Assembly: GCF_035046505.1 (NCBI RefSeq)
Contig: NC_089830.1
Span: 22,458,379 to 22,522,378 of the forward strand
DNA: 64,000 nt
Source: Tiliqua scincoides
Taxonomy: Eukaryota > Chordata > Lepidosauria > Squamata > Scincidae
Direction: 5' to 3'
Shown here: positions 30,801 through 40,435 of the stretch, piece after piece
Layout: the number at the start of each line of letters is the position of its first letter
Numbering within the stretch: position 1 is the stretch's first letter
Position numbers and translations under genes: made by a program
The notes under the pieces: model-generated
Told to the model about the DNA's origin: nothing
The model's database searches: none
The model's input: the letters and a program-made list of their open reading frames with translations, nothing else

Positions 30801-31960
30801 TGACTGGCGCTTCTCTTGGTCCTACATCTTGGCCTGGGTGGCTCTCCTACTGACTTTCTTTGCAGGTATGGAGTCTTTCCCCTCTTGAGAACAAGAGTTG
30901 ACAGGAGCAGAGGGGTAACAAGGGCAGCAGAATCTGAGGGACACCTGCCCCAGGCGCTACACCAAGGGGGACGCTTGAATGCCCTGTGCTGCTGATGGTT
31001 CTCCTGGGTTTAGGGGAACTCACTGTGGAGGCTTTGCAACCTGTTCCTTCTGCTCAGTGGCACCCCGTTCAAGTGGCAGTTTTTTTAAGGATGAATCTGC
31101 AGGAGAAAGAATCGGGAGCGCGAAGCTTCCTCCTCTGGGAGAACCATCAACCGCACAAGGCAATTCCTTGCAGATTCTCTATGGAAGAGGAGGTGCCAGC
31201 AGCTTCATGCTCCTCATTCCTTCTCCTGTGGAGGCTCTCCCTTGAAGGGTGCATGCCTTCACTGGGGAAGGAATGGGGTGTGAAGCCACCAGCGCCTTCT
31301 CCTCCGGGAAGAATCTGGAAGTGACATCGCTGCCCCCAGGTGCCAGGGCTTCTAGTTAGGCCTCTGGGCATGAGAAAGGAAGGCGGTGGTAGCTTTTGCC
31401 CTGGCTGAAACCCTTGGTAGAAACACCATTCCCATCAGGCAGTCAAACCATTAATAACTTGGGTGGTGATCTGGTTCGTCAGGCATTTTTAAACTCTCCT
31501 TGCCTGCATTTCAGCAGAGGCTGAGAATGATTCTTTCAGGAAGGCCTTCTCCAGCACCCTTTGCCAGTTTCCTTAATCATCTGTATTGGTTTCGCTCTCT
31601 GGGTACTTTCTCCTCTTGTCGATTCGTTTTGTCTCATGCATTGTTGTTTTTAACAGTTTCTCATAAACAGCCTTAAAAACATATTGTACCTCCACTGAGA
31701 AATGGTTGGTTGGTTGGCAACCTTCAGTCTCGAAAGACTATGGTATAAGCCTACAGCAGCCAGGATTCCCAGGCAGTCTCCCATCCAAGTACTAACCAGG
31801 CCTGGCCCTGCTTAGCTTCCGAGATCAGATGAGATCTGGCATGTGCAGGGTAACAGTCTTATGCTAAATCTACCTCTTCATTTCCTCCTTTTCTGCAGGC
31901 ATATTTTACATGTGTGCCTACAGGATCCACGAATGTCAGCGGCTGGCTGGCGTCCGCTAA
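27815..31960 (+). CDS. LIM2: Lens fibre membrane intrinsic protein LIM2 (MP20)
   Basis: Four coding exons with GT-AG borders and phase-1 introns: 27815-27989, 29078-29227, 30731-30865 and 31899-31960 (TAA). The product is 173 aa, the same length as human LIM2 as I recall it. It begins MYSFMGGGLFCASVANILLV and ends RIHECQRLAGVR. It is a four-TM member of the PMP22/EMP/MP20/claudin superfamily: TM1 ~3-25, a first extracellular loop with the motif W...GLWRYC....C, TM2 ~65-87, TM3 ~98-118 and TM4 ~140-162. Known role: junctional and calmodulin-binding membrane protein of lens fibre cells; variants cause cataract in mammals. An acceptor (ctttctcag) lies just before the ATG, so a 5' UTR exon is upstream. 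A possible poly(A) signal is AATAAA at 32422-32427, beyond a SINE. Introns hold hAT, CR1 and 5S-SINE insertions; coding exons look intact. Confidence 0.97.
28476..28591 (-). mobile_element. 5S rRNA-derived SINE, first of a tandem pair
   Basis: Minus-strand copy: GGTTGGCAACCTTCAGTCTC tail side first, then the complement of the 5S internal region (TCCCATCCAAGTACTAACCAG, read as rRNA on the other strand). It stops within the 5S part at 'gcttagcttcag'. Confidence 0.88.
28592..28707 (-). mobile_element. 5S rRNA-derived SINE, second of a tandem pair
   Basis: Nearly identical to 28476-28591 with a period of exactly 116 bases and the same truncated 5S end ('gcttagcttc'), so it probably arose by tandem duplication rather than by two insertions. 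Confidence 0.88.
29291..29647. mobile_element. Complete hAT-like MITE (357 bp) with 8-bp target duplication, LIM2 intron 2
   Basis: Ends TAGTGGTGTCACTAG and CTAGCGACACCACTG. Flanks are CTTTGTAG on both sides (29283-29290, 29648-29655). It inserted 63 bp after the LIM2 exon 2 donor without touching it. Confidence 0.92.
29880..30090 (-). mobile_element. tRNA-derived SINE, LIM2 intron 2
   Basis: Read on the minus strand: tRNA-like head with box B (GACTTAGACCTGGAAGATTC region), 'gcttcctgggtgacctggga', 'cctcacagggttgtcatgag', then 'agctccttggcaatatc'. Confidence 0.7.
30306..30455 (-). mobile_element. 5S rRNA-derived SINE, full length, LIM2 intron 2
   Basis: Tail GGTTGGCAACCTTCAGTCTC, then the complement of almost the whole 5S sequence up to 'ctgcacatgcccaatctc' on the sense strand. 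It keeps the complete internal promoter region. Confidence 0.9.
31708..31853 (-). mobile_element. 5S rRNA-derived SINE, full length, LIM2 intron 3
   Basis: Same structure as 30306-30455. It ends about 45 bp before the acceptor of the last LIM2 exon and leaves the polypyrimidine tract intact. Confidence 0.9.
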
Positions 31961-32069
31961 GTTTACAAGTACCCGGCATGTCTCAGTCGCAGAGGTCAAC
32001 CTGGGCTGGGGACAAAGTCTTGGGTGAAAATACTTTCTCAATCCACGTCTTCTGATAAATGTCAGAGCT

Positions 32070-32315
32070 CGGATGGTGTTGTGGTTTCGGAGCTGGGCTT
32101 AGACCTAGAAGATCCAGGTTCAAATCCCTGCTCAGACTTGAAGCTTCCTGCTTAAACCTTGGGCTAGTCACTCTCTCCCAGCCTCACTCTCTCTCTCTGT
32201 CTTACCTACCTCACAGGGCCGTTGTGAGGACAAAAGGAGGGGAGGAACCATGTATACCACCTTCAGCTCTTTGGAGGAAGGGCACTATTAAAAAGATATG
32301 TTTAAAAAAATGTGT
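32070..32315 (+). mobile_element. tRNA-derived SINE (Sauria type), near full length
   Basis: Head 'ggtgttgtggtttcggagct', box B GGTTCAAATCCC, then 'gccTCACtctctctctctg' (CT expanded), 'ctcacagggccgttgtgagg' and 'ttggaggaagggcac'. It lies directly behind the LIM2 stop codon, inside the probable 3' UTR. Confidence 0.8.
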
Positions 32316-32670
32316 CCCTTGTTCTGTGCCTAGTACAGTTCGAAGGCAAGGAGTATAAATTGGATATCCCTGCTCCAAACCTGTCTGTGTAGGACAAACA
32401 GGTCCCTCTTACACATAAAATAATAAATGGATGTAAATCAGACATAAAACAAGACAAAGTCCCAGCGGGTGTACATCACAATCTCCCAGGACTCTCTACT
32501 GCTAGCTGGTGTTTGGGGAACTGGTCAAAGGGGAACTTCAGAGGAGAACTGCAGAACTAGACATTTATAGGGAAATGTAACGCTCATTGATTCGGCATTA
32601 ACAAAGACGAAGGCTTTCTGTCTCATGATATCATGGAAGAACTGAGTTCAGCTAGATCTCATGTACTGGT

Positions 32671-33512
32671 ACATAAGAACATAAGAACAGCCCCACTGGA
32701 TCAGGCCATAGGCCCATCTAGTCCAGTTTCATGTATCTCACAGTGGCCCACCAAATGCCCCAGGAAGCACACCAGATAACAAGAGACCTCATCCTGGTGC
32801 CCTCCCTTGCATCTGGCATTCTGACATAACCCATTTCTAAAATCAGGAGGTTGTGCATACACATCATGGCTTGTACCCCGTAATGGATTTTTCCTCCAGA
32901 AACTTGTCCAATCCCCTTTTAAGGCGTCCAGGCTAGACGCCATCACCACATCCTGTGGCAAGGAGTTCCACAGACCGACCACACACTGAGTAAAGAAATA
33001 TTTTCTTTTGTCTCTCCTAACCCGCCCAACACTCAATTTTAGCGTTTGTCCCCTGGTTCTGGTATTATGTGAGAGTGTAAAGAGCATCTCTCTATCCACT
33101 CTGTCCATACCCTCCATAATTTTGTATGTTTCAATCATGTCCCCCCTCAGGCTTCTCTTTTCTAGGCTGAAGAGGCCCAAACGCCGTAGCCTTTCCTCAT
33201 AAGGAAGGTGCCCCAGCCCAGCAATCATCTTAGTTGCCCTCTTTTGCACCTTTTCCATTTCCACTATGCCTTTTTTGAGATGCGGCAACCAGAACAGATC
33301 ACAATACTCCAGGTGTATCCTTACCATCGATTTGTACAACGGCATTATAATATTAGCCATTTTGTTCTCAATACCTTTTCTAATGATCCCAAGCATAGAA
33401 TTGGCCTTCTTTACTGCCGCCGCACATTGAGTCAACACTTTCATCGACCTGTCCGCCACCACCCCGAGATCTCTCTCCTGATCTGTCACAGGCAGCTCAG
33501 AACCCATCATCA
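32671..33512 (-). mobile_element. CR1-type LINE, 5'-truncated
   Basis: The minus-strand frame 33510-32701 encodes the ORF2 C terminus (MMGSELPVTDQERDLGVVAD, MIAGLGHLPYEERLRRLGLF, WNSLPQDVV), then the 3' UTR, ending in two TTCTTATG repeats. It is open through the whole C-terminal part, so fairly young. Confidence 0.92.
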
Positions 33513-33513
33513 G

Positions 33514-34044
33514 CTACTGATTTCTCATGTATCTTGGTCTAGGCCCTGATACGTAGCCATTCCTCCTCCTCAGTACTTCATCTAACTCAGCAAAACCAGA
33601 CTGATTCTTCAAACTATTACAGTTTTTGGGAATCAATGTTGTTCTTTGCATGATCGTGGTCAGCAACTTTATCCCTTCATCCCATTCCCCTTGGATTTCC
33701 ATCTTTCAACTCCTCTGGCCTGTTTCTGTATCCCCTATATGTAACTATCCCCCCCCCCCCCCAAGGATTCTGCTTCATACATTTGGTGAAGTGGGCCAAA
33801 GTTTACAAAAGCTTCTGGTGAAATAAACTGGTTGGTCTTCAAGCTGCTTTGAGCCTCTTGGTCATTTTTTTTTTTTTTTTACTTTTCGTATGAATCCCAT
33901 AAGGCAACTGCAGTGACCATTTTGCATTTACTGTATGCCCCAGGATGCAGTGTCTTTGCTAGGCAGCAGGGGTGGCCCCAAGACTGTGATAAGGTGCTCC
34001 AGAACTCTTGATTTGCCTTTTTTTTTTTTTTTGCTGCACAAGAA
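33514..34044. other. Stretch with no recognised gene
   Basis: Mostly unique-looking sequence with a C run at 33752 and T runs at 33865 and 34018. No exon signature. Confidence 0.4.
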
Positions 34045-34265
34045 TAATAGAGTTGGAAGGGACCCATAAGGTCATCAGTCCCCTCACCTTAGCAGGAAGT
34101 CTTCCTAGAACATCCCCAGAAGGTGTCTCTCGAGCCTCTGCTTGAGGGAGAACCCACCACCTCTCTTGACACCTGTTCCACTGCCAGACCACAAACTGCC
34201 CTGACCTGCTGTCCTGTCCTTCCTGCTGTCCAACCAGAATCTTCTCACTTGCAGTTTGCACTTGC
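34045..34265 (-). mobile_element. Older CR1/L2-like LINE 3' fragment
   Basis: 'aatagagttggaagggaccc..aaggtcatcagtcccctcacc' is the standard 3' region of amniote CR1 copies. Subfamily and strand are given from resemblance only; it differs from the young CR1 group in this window. Confidence 0.5.
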
Positions 34266-34883
34266 AAGACTGCCTTATCTTATTTAAAACACAGCCTTAT
34301 TCGGCCTTACCCTTTTACAAAAAGACGTGCAATGGGGATAACAATGAAGCTATAAATATGAAGAAGCAAACCATCAAAAGAAATACAAGGCTCCCTGTCT
34401 AGAATGGACAGCAGATCTGTCCTCTGTCGTCTCTTCCCCAGCATGCATGATGTTAAACTAGTGCCATAAACTGCAATGAAGATATGGGCACACGCACACG
34501 TATAATGCCATCCATCAAGCCACACACGATCATTTGCAAGCTCCCAACCCCTGCCTCATGCAGTTCTCCTCTATTCTGTTGTATGTTATGAATGCACAAT
34601 CTCATCAGGTTAATTAGGTTTCCTCATTAACCCAATTTGGCAGAAAAGTCACAGGCTGAATGTAAGGTCATGCAGTATGCCAACCAGAGGGCGCTGCGGC
34701 CTGGATTTCTGAGCGCTGCTTTTTAGATGGCTGGTAGAAGGTATTATATTAAACAAGATGTGAAGAAAGGAGTCCTATTTGTTTAATTAACACAATAGCA
34801 CTTTCTGCAGGTTTGATAAAGAAAACAGCCATTCCCCCCTCCCTTTTCCTTTCCCTTTTCCCAATGAATGTTCCTTAATTATA

Positions 34884-35494
34884 CAGGGCATCCCTTATAG
34901 CTCTTGTGCTTGAGACCAGGAGCATTTTGGATATCAGATTTTTCCATATTTTGGAATACTTGTATATACCTAATGAGAGATCATGGGGGTGGGGCCCAGG
35001 TCTAAACACACAATTCATGTTTGTTTCATATACCCCTTATTACACATAGCCTGGAGGCAATTATACATTTTTTTAGGGGGGTGTGTGTGTAATAATTTTG
35101 TGCATGAAACACAATCTGTGATTTTATTTCTTTAGGCAAAAAAGCTTTTTTTTTCTTTTTTTTTTAAAGTCATGTTGGCACTTAAAAAAGTTCCACACAG
35201 TGGCATAGCTAGAGGGGGTGCAAAGCACTAAGTTTTGCAGGGCCTGAATGCACTGGGAAAGCGGCCCCTCCCCTTCAGAGCCATTCTGGGCGGTGGGAGC
35301 AAAATGGATGCATACACCTATGTTTAGCTCCCACTGTTCAGAATTGCTTCAAAGGGGAGGGACAGGGACCACTTGCATGACACATTCAGGTGCCCGCAAA
35401 ACTCACTGCTTTGCACCCCCTCTAGCTATGCCCCTGGTTCAGCATTTTAGAATATTCCATATTTCGGAATTCCGGATAAGGGATGCCCAACCTG
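34884..35494. mobile_element. Tigger/pogo-like DNA transposon remnant, TA target
   Basis: Ends CAGGGCATCCCTTAT and ATAAGGGATGCCCAACCTG, flanked by TA on both sides. Interior segments ('ttggaatacttgtatatacc', 'ggtctaaacacacaattcat', 'tgtgcatgaaacac') closely resemble a mammalian Tigger-group repeat whose ends I recall as CAGGTTGAGTATCCCTTATC. The exact family name is uncertain. It is interrupted by the hAT MITE at 35198-35436. Confidence 0.78.
35198..35436. mobile_element. hAT-like MITE inserted in the Tigger-like element
   Basis: Ends CAGTGGCATAGCTAGAGG and CCTCTAGCTATGCCCCTG. Flanks GTTCCACA and GTTCAGCA agree at six of eight bases. The host element reads through in register once this block is set aside. 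Confidence 0.82.
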
Positions 35495-35778
35495 TAGTAA
35501 CCGAGATACTAACTTTCAAAAGCGATTTGGGAACCAGCGTAGATGTTTTTGGGCAATTTAGGCTGCAACCCTATGCTTATTTACTAGGGAGTCAGCTCTA
35601 TTGAGCTCAATGAAGCTTACTTTTGAGTAGACATGATAGGTTTGCAACGTTGGACGCATTTCACAAAGATGAACGGCAAACCCCTTTGCCTTTGGATAGC
35701 TCTTAATGCAAATGCAGTGATAACTAGCTCCGATATATATTTATATAAATCAAAACAATTTATACAGTAGATTAAGGG

Positions 35779-35952
35779 CACAATCCTAACCTACTTTCCA
35801 GCACTGACATAAGGGCAATGCAGCTCTAAGGTAAGGGAACAAACATTCCCTTACCTTGAGGAGGCCTCCATGAGTGCCACCCAACTGCAGGATGTAGCAC
35901 ACGGCCCATTGGCACAGCTATGCCAGTGCTGGAAAGTTGGTTAGGATTTGGA
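35779..35952. mobile_element. MITE, same family as 12429-12602
   Basis: GGGCACAATCCTAACC...CTTTCCAGCACTG on the left, CAGTGCTGGAAAG...GGTTAGGATTTGGACC on the right. It also has the internal palindrome 'gggaacaaacattccc'. Confidence 0.78.
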
Positions 35953-36499
35953 CCTCAGCCATTGCTCCCCAACGGATAAAACAAAAACCAGTTGGAAATA
36001 ATCTAGCAGCCTCTACCCCAGTAAAGGTGTGACTTGAACCTGAAGAATATGCAAAGGCGTGCCCAGGATGTCCTGTAACCGAAGCATAGGGGTGGGGTAT
36101 AACTCTTTGAAATAAATACTCAGAAGGCTCAATGACACCTTGTTGTCCCATTGCAAGGATTGGGACATTGGGATTTGTCCCATTGCATGGATTGGATTGG
36201 TCGGAATCCTTGCGGAAGGCAGTCGTCCAAGAACCTGATTGGTCAGAATTTCACATTGACCAAAAGTGACTGGCGTAGCCTAGGCAACTGGGTTGCCATC
36301 CCCCCGTCCTTCTCCTCATCACAAAGATGCAGGTAGATGAGAGGTATGGCTGGGATGAACCTGTGGTGGGAAGGGAGACAGGGCAGGGGGGAGAGGGGGG
36401 CGGGAATGGCGCCACTGGGCTATTGTGTGGCCCACTGGGACTTGATAAGTGACCTCGTTTTAAGGAAACATAGGAATAAGGCCAGAGGTTAGAGGTCTT

Positions 36500-36760
36500 A
36501 TTACTGCCAGGTAGGACCTGGGCCGGCCCATCCATGAGGCCAACTGAAGTGATTGCCTCAGGCAGCACACTGGTGGGGGCACGCATCTCTATCCACCTAG
36601 CTGCTTCCATTGTCCATCCTCCTCCTCCCATCCCCTGGATTGGAAAAGGAAGAGGGTAAACATGGAGGGGAGGAGAGTGCTGAGGTAGGAAAATGGGAGG
36701 AGCAGAGGCTGGCACATCATGTAGTAAGGGCAGCCTCCTGAGCTACTGTATGTCATCTCC
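36500..36760. repeat. Purine-rich dispersed repeat copy
   Basis: Begins 'gggccggcccatccatgagg', then 'gattgcctcaggcagcac' and the GGAAGAGGG...GGGGAGGAGAGTGC core. Best-preserved copy of the family listed at 3570. Confidence 0.6.
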
Positions 36761-37730
36761 TGTCTCACCAAGTTGTGGCCCAAGCCCCTCCCCTCCTTCC
36801 CCAGGCTCCACCTCTTATCTCCCCCTCCCCTCAAAGGCTCTGGAGGTCTGCCATCCTAATGCTGGGTATTGCCAAGAAGTTTGAGCCTGTCACTTCTGGG
36901 AAGTAAGGGTTGGGAAAGACCCTTGTGCCTGAAACCTTGGGGAGATGCTGCCAGCCAGTGCAGACACTGCTGAGATAGCTGGAGCAAGGGCTGGACTCTG
37001 TGGGAGGCTGCTTCATCTGTTCCGGATCAGTGGCGTAGCTTGGGGGGGCAGAAGGACACCGTGCCTTAGGGGCAGTGGTGGGATTCAGCAGGTTCTCACC
37101 TATTCTATAGAACCCCTACCTAATCCAGCTGTTGGTTCTAAGAACCGTTAGCTGGCCAGGGAGCTCGCGCCTTGAAATGTCAGGGCTAACCCTCCTGGGG
37201 GCAGCAGCCGTGCAGGGCCAACCCGTCCCGGGGGAAAGGGTGTCGCTCCCAGCGGGTGCTGAGGCTGCTGGGGCTGAAGGGGCGAGCCAGACACGGCCAA
37301 CTGGAGTCTCCCATGACGCAGCTGCCGCTCACCAGCCCTAGTGAGCTCCCTGCTGACGAGGGCGAGAGAAGCAGCCCAGCTGCCCGCCCTGCACCTCCCC
37401 TCCCCGGCCGAGCCGGCCGACTGGCGAGTAGACTGCTCCTGTGCCTGGAGGCTCCTTGGGCTCAGCTCTCCCGGTGGGTTGGGGGCGCCGGCGGGACAAA
37501 GAGGAGGGCGTCAGAGCAGCTCCCGCCCAAAGAGCCCCCCCCCGCCACACGTCCATGGACACACAATGGAACTTACCTCTGGGTAGGCACTGAGCACAAT
37601 CCTAACCAGGTCTACTCAGAAGTAACTCCTATTTTGTTCAATGGGGCTTACTCTCAGGAAAGTATGGTTAGGATTGCAGCCACTGTCAATCAGAAGGTGA
37701 AGAAGGAAGCATCTCATCCTCGTCACTGAG

Positions 37731-38110
37731 GCTGTGATCCTATCCACACTTTCCTGGGAGTAAGCCCCTTTGGCTATAATGACTTACTCCTGAGTAGACA
37801 TGCATAGGTTTGTGCTCAAAGGCTGCACTCCTAGCCACACTCTCCTGCGAGTAAGCCCCTTTGGCTATAATGACTTACTCCTGAGTAGACATGCATAGGT
37901 TTGTGCTCAAAGGCTGTACTCCTAGCCACACTCTCCTGCGAGTAAGCCCCTTTGGCTATAATGACTTACTCCTGCGTAGACATGCCCCTTTGGCTATAAT
38001 GAGACTCTATAATGAGTAGACATGCATAGGCTTGGGCTCTCATGCTGCAGTAAGCTCTGTTAACTATAATGGGACTTACTTCTGAGTAGACGGGCATAGG
38101 GATTGTGCCC
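37731..38110. repeat. Tandem array of a 91-bp MITE-derived unit
   Basis: Units with 'gagtaagcccctttggctat', 'cttactcctgagtagacatg' and 'gtgctcaaaggctg' repeat head to tail. The segment at 37801 recurs at 37892 (period 91) almost base for base, and partial units follow to about 38110. Confidence 0.88.
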
Positions 38111-38329
38111 TTACTTCCCACAAACACAGGACTGCACCATGGGGTTGTTTTTCATCCTTGGGGTTTGGGAATGCAGTTTTGTGCCTGGGATCTTTTCATT
38201 GCAATACAACGTGTTGTTACACAATGATTGTATAATACACTATCAGACACAGAGAGGTGATGCTCCCACAGCTGAAATTCCTCAAGTTAAAAAAAGGCAG
38301 GAATGTGGCACAAAACATTACTTCATTAA

Positions 38330-38585
38330 GGGTACAATCCTATGCAGGTCTTCTCAGAAGTAAGTCCTATTGTGTGCAATGGGTATTACTCTCAGGAAAG
38401 TGTGGATAGGATTGCAGCCTTTGAGCAGAATCCTATGCATATCTACTCAGAAGTAAATCTCATTATAGCCAATGGGGCTTATTCCCAGGAAAGTGGAAGT
38501 AGGATTGCAGCCTTAGGGCACAATCCCATGCATGTCTACTCAGAAGTAAGTCCTATTGTGCTCAGTGAGGCTTTCTTCTAGCACC
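38330..38585. mobile_element. Three further copies of the 'actcagaagtaagtc' MITE in tandem
   Basis: Units begin near 38333, 38424 and 38515 ('caatcctatgca.gt.t.ctc' and 'tctactcagaagtaa'), again spaced ~91 bases. They are more diverged from each other than the 37.8-kb array. Confidence 0.75.
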
Positions 38586-40435
38586 TGTGCAGTCACAATG
38601 CAGCCCTGAGGTAAGGGAACAAATGTTCCCTGCTCCCCACCACAGGATGCAGTGCATGTGCTATTGGTACAGCTGCACTGGAAAATTGGATAGGATTGGG
38701 TCCTAAGTCCTCTTAACTATAACTTTGCAGCACCAAGTCCTGGAGGTCTCCTTGTGACAAGAGAATGTTTGTTCCCTTACCTCGGGACTGCAATGTGGCT
38801 GCATTGGCTCTGGAAAGTTGGATAACCCTTAGGCTGCAATTCTACTCACATGTGGGAAGCAAGCCCAATTGACTATAGAATGTGATTTACTCCTGTGTAG
38901 GCTTGCATAGGATTGGGCTGCTATTCCCAGGTAAGTGTGCTGAGGATGGTACAGTTAGCATTGCTCTTTCTCTAGCAGAAAAGTTTCTTTAGGTTATTCT
39001 CCCTCCCCCCACGCAAGTGAAATGACAGGCTGACTAGAAATTGAAGATTTTTTGAACAAGTTTGCAAATTGGGTTTAGGTCTTATCACCTAATGAAGAAC
39101 TGGAGAAGCACTGGGAAGAACTTGTGATCAGGGTGAACCTCAAAACCTGCAAGGCTTGTTACATGTGCTGTTAATTTTCATTTTTAGGCTGGGTTGTGGG
39201 TGCTTGGGCACCTACACAGCTGCAACACTTTCGAAGGACTGTGGTGGGGAGGTTCTGCCTCACCTGCCTCCCCACCCACTGCAGGCCTCTGCTTTGCACT
39301 CCCTGGTCAGTAGCAGCCCTCAAACTTGTGGGAGAACCGCCACTAGAGTAGACCAAAGTGATGGGTATCTGCTGTTGCCTGTCGGAAAGCAACCTAGAAG
39401 AACAGTCCCCTCATAGTACTTTTTTGCTCATTAGTGAAACTGTCCTTCAAGGCTGCCATTCTCTCTCAAACCCTGGAAGTTAACAATTCCCCTTGAACTT
39501 GTTGGGCTTCTGAGTAGACGTGCATTGGATTGCAGAGTTGGAAGTTGGAGGGGGAAGCTTTCAAGTTCACTGGAATTCTTTTTGGGGCTGGGTGGTAAAA
39601 GCAATAGAGCAGCATTTCTCAACCAGTAGTACTCATACCACCAGTGGTACTTGAGCTGGTGCCCAGTGGTACTCATGGCAGGACCCCCCCCCCCCCGACC
39701 TCCACTGCCTGGCAGTGAGACCAGCAATACGATGCAACAAACAGTGGTAGGAGGCTCAGTTCTGCTTTTCTTGCACTCAAAAAAGCCCTCCCATCTACCC
39801 TGAGAGCCCAATCCTATGCATGTCTACTCAGAAGTAAGTTCCATTATATAGTCAATGGGATTTACTCCCAGGAAAGTGTGTACTGTACAGTATAGGAGTG
39901 CAGCCGTAGTCTTTCAACTTCCTTTGCGCAGACAATTGAAGCTGAGTTGCTCATTGCTCATTAGGACATAGAACCTGTTGTTAATTTATTTGAATCCCAC
40001 CACTGCTTAGGGGTTGTCAGCGGAGTGCCTTTTGGAGGTCTTCTGAGGCTGGGGGAGGCTGTGTATGGCCTCCCCAAACCTCTGAAAGTCTTAGAAGACC
40101 TGGTGGAGGCCTTAGAAAGCCACTTCTGGTTTTCACTCAAACCAGAAGTGCCATTTTAAAGCAGGCCTTCTGAGGACTGGGGAGACCTCCCTGTGCCTCA
40201 GATCACCTCCCAACGGGGTGCTAACACCTAGAGGCTGTTAACAATATTTTTGCCTCTCGGGTGCCAGATCTCTTCGCTACGCCACTGTTCAGGATACAGA
40301 ACATTGCCTTGTCGCTTGTTGCCTACTCTTAGTGATGGCGTCTTTCCCCCGCTCCACGCTCCCCTCCACAGGAATGTTGCTGCCTCCTCCTCATCCCTCT
40401 CGGAGACGTTCCCTCCGCACAGCGCTGCAGTCTTT

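Larger units (their letters stand above)
37073..40005. mobile_element. Inner hAT-like element (2.93 kb) packed with other MITEs
   Basis: Ends CAGTGGTGGGATTCAGC and TTGAATCCCACCACTG, with CTTAGGGG on both sides (37065-37072, 40006-40013), a perfect 8-bp duplication. Inside are a GC-rich block (37150-37560), about ten copies of a short MITE (TTACTCCTGAGTAGACATGC type; 37593-38590, 38830-38935, 39804-39905), CCAATCC-type MITEs (38580-38830) and a CAGCATTTCTCAACC fragment at 39608. No transposase frame is recognisable. Confidence 0.85.
37028..40287. mobile_element. Outer hAT-like element, split by an inner insertion
   Basis: Left end CAGTGGCGTAGCTTGG at 37028, right end CTTCGCTACGCCACTG ending at 40287. 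Flanks TTCCGGAT (37020-37027) and TTCAGGAT (40288-40295) match at seven of eight bases. Without the inner element and its duplication (37073-40013) it would be about 320 bp. Its right border is 149 bp before the ATG of the next gene. Confidence 0.8.

Noticed and set aside
37256-37729. 157-codon frame in the GC-rich block before the first NKG7-like gene
   Set aside because: It lies inside the inner hAT element and runs into MITE sequence. No homology or splice support.
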